In this document: piece after piece, positions 63,252-64,000 of the stretch
Layout of the letters: every line of letters begins with the position of its first letter
How positions within the stretch are numbered: the first letter of the stretch is position 1
Source: Brevibacillus sp. JNUCC-41
GTDB lineage: Bacteria; Bacillota; Bacilli; Bacillales; DSM-1321
Direction of reading: 5' to 3'
Assembly (NCBI RefSeq): GCF_014844095.1
Contig: NZ_CP062163.1
Coordinates: 1-64,000, forward strand
DNA: 64,000 bases
The notes under the pieces: model-generated
Databases searched by the model: none
What the model was told of the DNA's origin: nothing
The model's input: the letters and a program-made list of their open reading frames with translations, nothing else
Made by a program: the position numbers and the translations under genes

Positions 63252-63383
63252 TTAACTAAAAGTTATATCTCCTTTTGGAGTGTTTGATGGGAAAGCTGCA
63301 TCTGTATATTCCCCTTCAGTTCCAAGCATTGTTTGATTAACATCAAGAACTTCTAATTCTGGTTTTTTCCATTCCTTTTTCAT
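63252..63383 (-). CDS. Lasso peptide precursor (A)
   Basis: A 43-residue ORF between cyclase and kinase genes, with AGGAGG 8 bp before the ATG. Leader residues 1 to 19: MKKEWKKPELEVLDVNQTM, with a WxxP motif (related to YxxP) for B1 binding and the conserved Thr at position -2. The core of 24 residues starts LGTEGEYTD and ends GDITFS. Asp9 is correctly spaced for a 9-residue macrolactam with the Leu1 amine. The final residue is Ser, the phosphorylation site in paeninodin. Leu as first core residue is unusual (Gly, Ala, Ser, Cys are common). The cleavage point is inferred from the Thr rule. Confidence 0.88.
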   Translation of the reverse strand: MKKEWKKPELEVLDVNQTMLGTEGEYTDAAFPSNTPKGDITFS

Positions 63384-63398
63384 AGTATTCACCTCCTT

Positions 63399-64000
63399 TT
63401 AATTGAATCGTTTTAAAAATCGATACACAATTAAACTCCTCATTAGGAATTTATGGTCAGGATTCGTAGCAAGTTCGGGTTCAGTTCCTTTTATAACCGT
63501 TACTAAGGCATTCTTTATAGCTTGTCCATCCAGGAATTCCAGGGCTTTATCATCTGTGCTCAGCTGCTCAATCTCCTCTATGAATTCACCCCATTTAGGA
63601 AGCATACGGTGAATCCAATCAGCACCTTGCACACCTCTGTACCGTTGGTTTAGCCTTACTTTATCGGGTAAGACATTCACTGTAGCATTTCGAATCAGGG
63701 CACGATCCATCCCATTCTGTACATATTGACTTTCCGGTAGTGATAAACAAAAGCGAATAACACGGATATCATTAGTCGGGTCTCGCTTCCACAACTTATA
63801 TCGTAAGGAGAGTTTTGTGGAAAGCGTATTTCCTGCATTCCATTGAAAGATATCTTCAAAATGCTTTTTTCTTTCATTAAAAATATCAGAATTCGAATAC
63901 CAGCCTGTTTCATCTATGCCAAATTCTTTAAACCTGTCATATACCCCTGTTCCTTCTGCAAATCTTGGATTGATTAATGAAGGAATTTTATATGGCACAC
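63399..64000 (-). CDS. Lasso cyclase, asparagine synthetase-like (C), C-terminal part
   Basis: The C-terminal 200 or so residues of an AsnB-like enzyme; the gene continues past the right edge (family members are about 600 residues). Typical of lasso cyclases is the segment IRFCLSLPESQYVQNGMDRA and LPDKVRLNQRYRGVQGADW, then HRMLPKWGEFIEE. It adenylates the Asp side chain and closes the macrolactam. The precursor starts 15 bp downstream. Whether another precursor lies before this gene cannot be seen. Confidence 0.9.
   Translation of the reverse strand, partial: VPYKIPSLINPRFAEGTGVYDRFKEFGIDETGWYSNSDIFNERKKHFEDIFQWNAGNTLSTKLSLRYKLWKRDPTNDIRVIRFCLSLPESQYVQNGMDRALIRNATVNVLPDKVRLNQRYRGVQGADWIHRMLPKWGEFIEEIEQLSTDDKALEFLDGQAIKNALVTVIKGTEPELATNPDHKFLMRSLIVYRFLKRFN

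Noticed and set aside
63252..63383. Ring closure through Glu4 or Glu6 of the lasso core
   Set aside because: Known lasso rings have 7 to 9 residues; only Asp9 falls in that range when the core starts two residues after the conserved Thr.

Overview
The window is low-to-moderate GC Firmicute DNA from the Bacillaceae. The block udk, two U32-family tRNA hydroxylation genes, trmR, mltG, yrzB, ruvX, yrzL, alaS with a T-box leader, yrrI, yrrD, recD2, yrrB, mnmA, yrvO, cymR, rarA is syntenic with the Bacillus subtilis yrr/yrv region. Together with the dispersed intergenic repeats it fits a Bacillus or Peribacillus-like soil bacterium; the genus is an inference and the species cannot be read from the sequence alone.

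Region 1 (1 to about 32131) is a large part of a temperate siphovirus prophage; its distal tail, lysis genes and far attachment site lie outside the left edge. On the minus strand, read from right to left, come the Cro-side early genes (Cro-like repressor, DNA-binding protein, KilAC antirepressor, many tiny overlapping genes), a recombination and replication module (Rad50-like zinc-hook ATPase, RecT/Bet-like protein, metallo-beta-lactamase-fold protein, replication initiator, DnaB-like helicase, RuvC-like resolvase), an ArpU late regulator, an accessory patch, and then the HK97-type late module (HNH, terminase, portal, ClpP-like protease, capsid, connectors, tail tube, frameshifted tail chaperone, tape measure, Dit, start of Tal). 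A LexA-like repressor and a tyrosine integrase on the plus strand close the right end. Cargo not needed for growth includes a Spo0E-like phosphatase, a small membrane moron between tape measure and Dit, and three unrecognised genes at 17046 to 19183 next to an array of four 18-bp near-palindromes.

Region 2 (32169 to 53683) is housekeeping chromosome: uridine salvage, wobble-uridine modification of tRNA (TrhP pair and TrmR for 5-methoxyuridine, YrvO and MnmA for 2-thiouridine), a peptidoglycan terminating transglycosylase, alanyl-tRNA synthetase under T-box control, recombination helicases RecD2 and RarA, and the cysteine regulator CymR. Two nearly identical repeats of about 217 bp sit in intergenic spaces 8 kb apart.

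Region 3 (53684 to 59369) is gene-poor and looks eroded: a tandem pair of Ser/Glu-rich repeat ORFs, an LCP cell-wall ligase, several small membrane proteins, two or three gene remnants, and a stand-alone 34-residue SinI-like peptide.

Region 4 (59370 to 64000, cut by the right edge) is a lasso-peptide biosynthetic cluster of the paeninodin type: cyclase, precursor, HPr-kinase-like tailoring enzyme, PqqD-like recognition protein, transglutaminase-like leader protease and ABC exporter, all on the minus strand. The 43-residue precursor, which is easy to miss because of its size, carries the expected Thr at -2, an Asp at core position 9 for the macrolactam ring, and a C-terminal Ser, the residue phosphorylated in paeninodin. 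This cluster is the most interesting system in the window.
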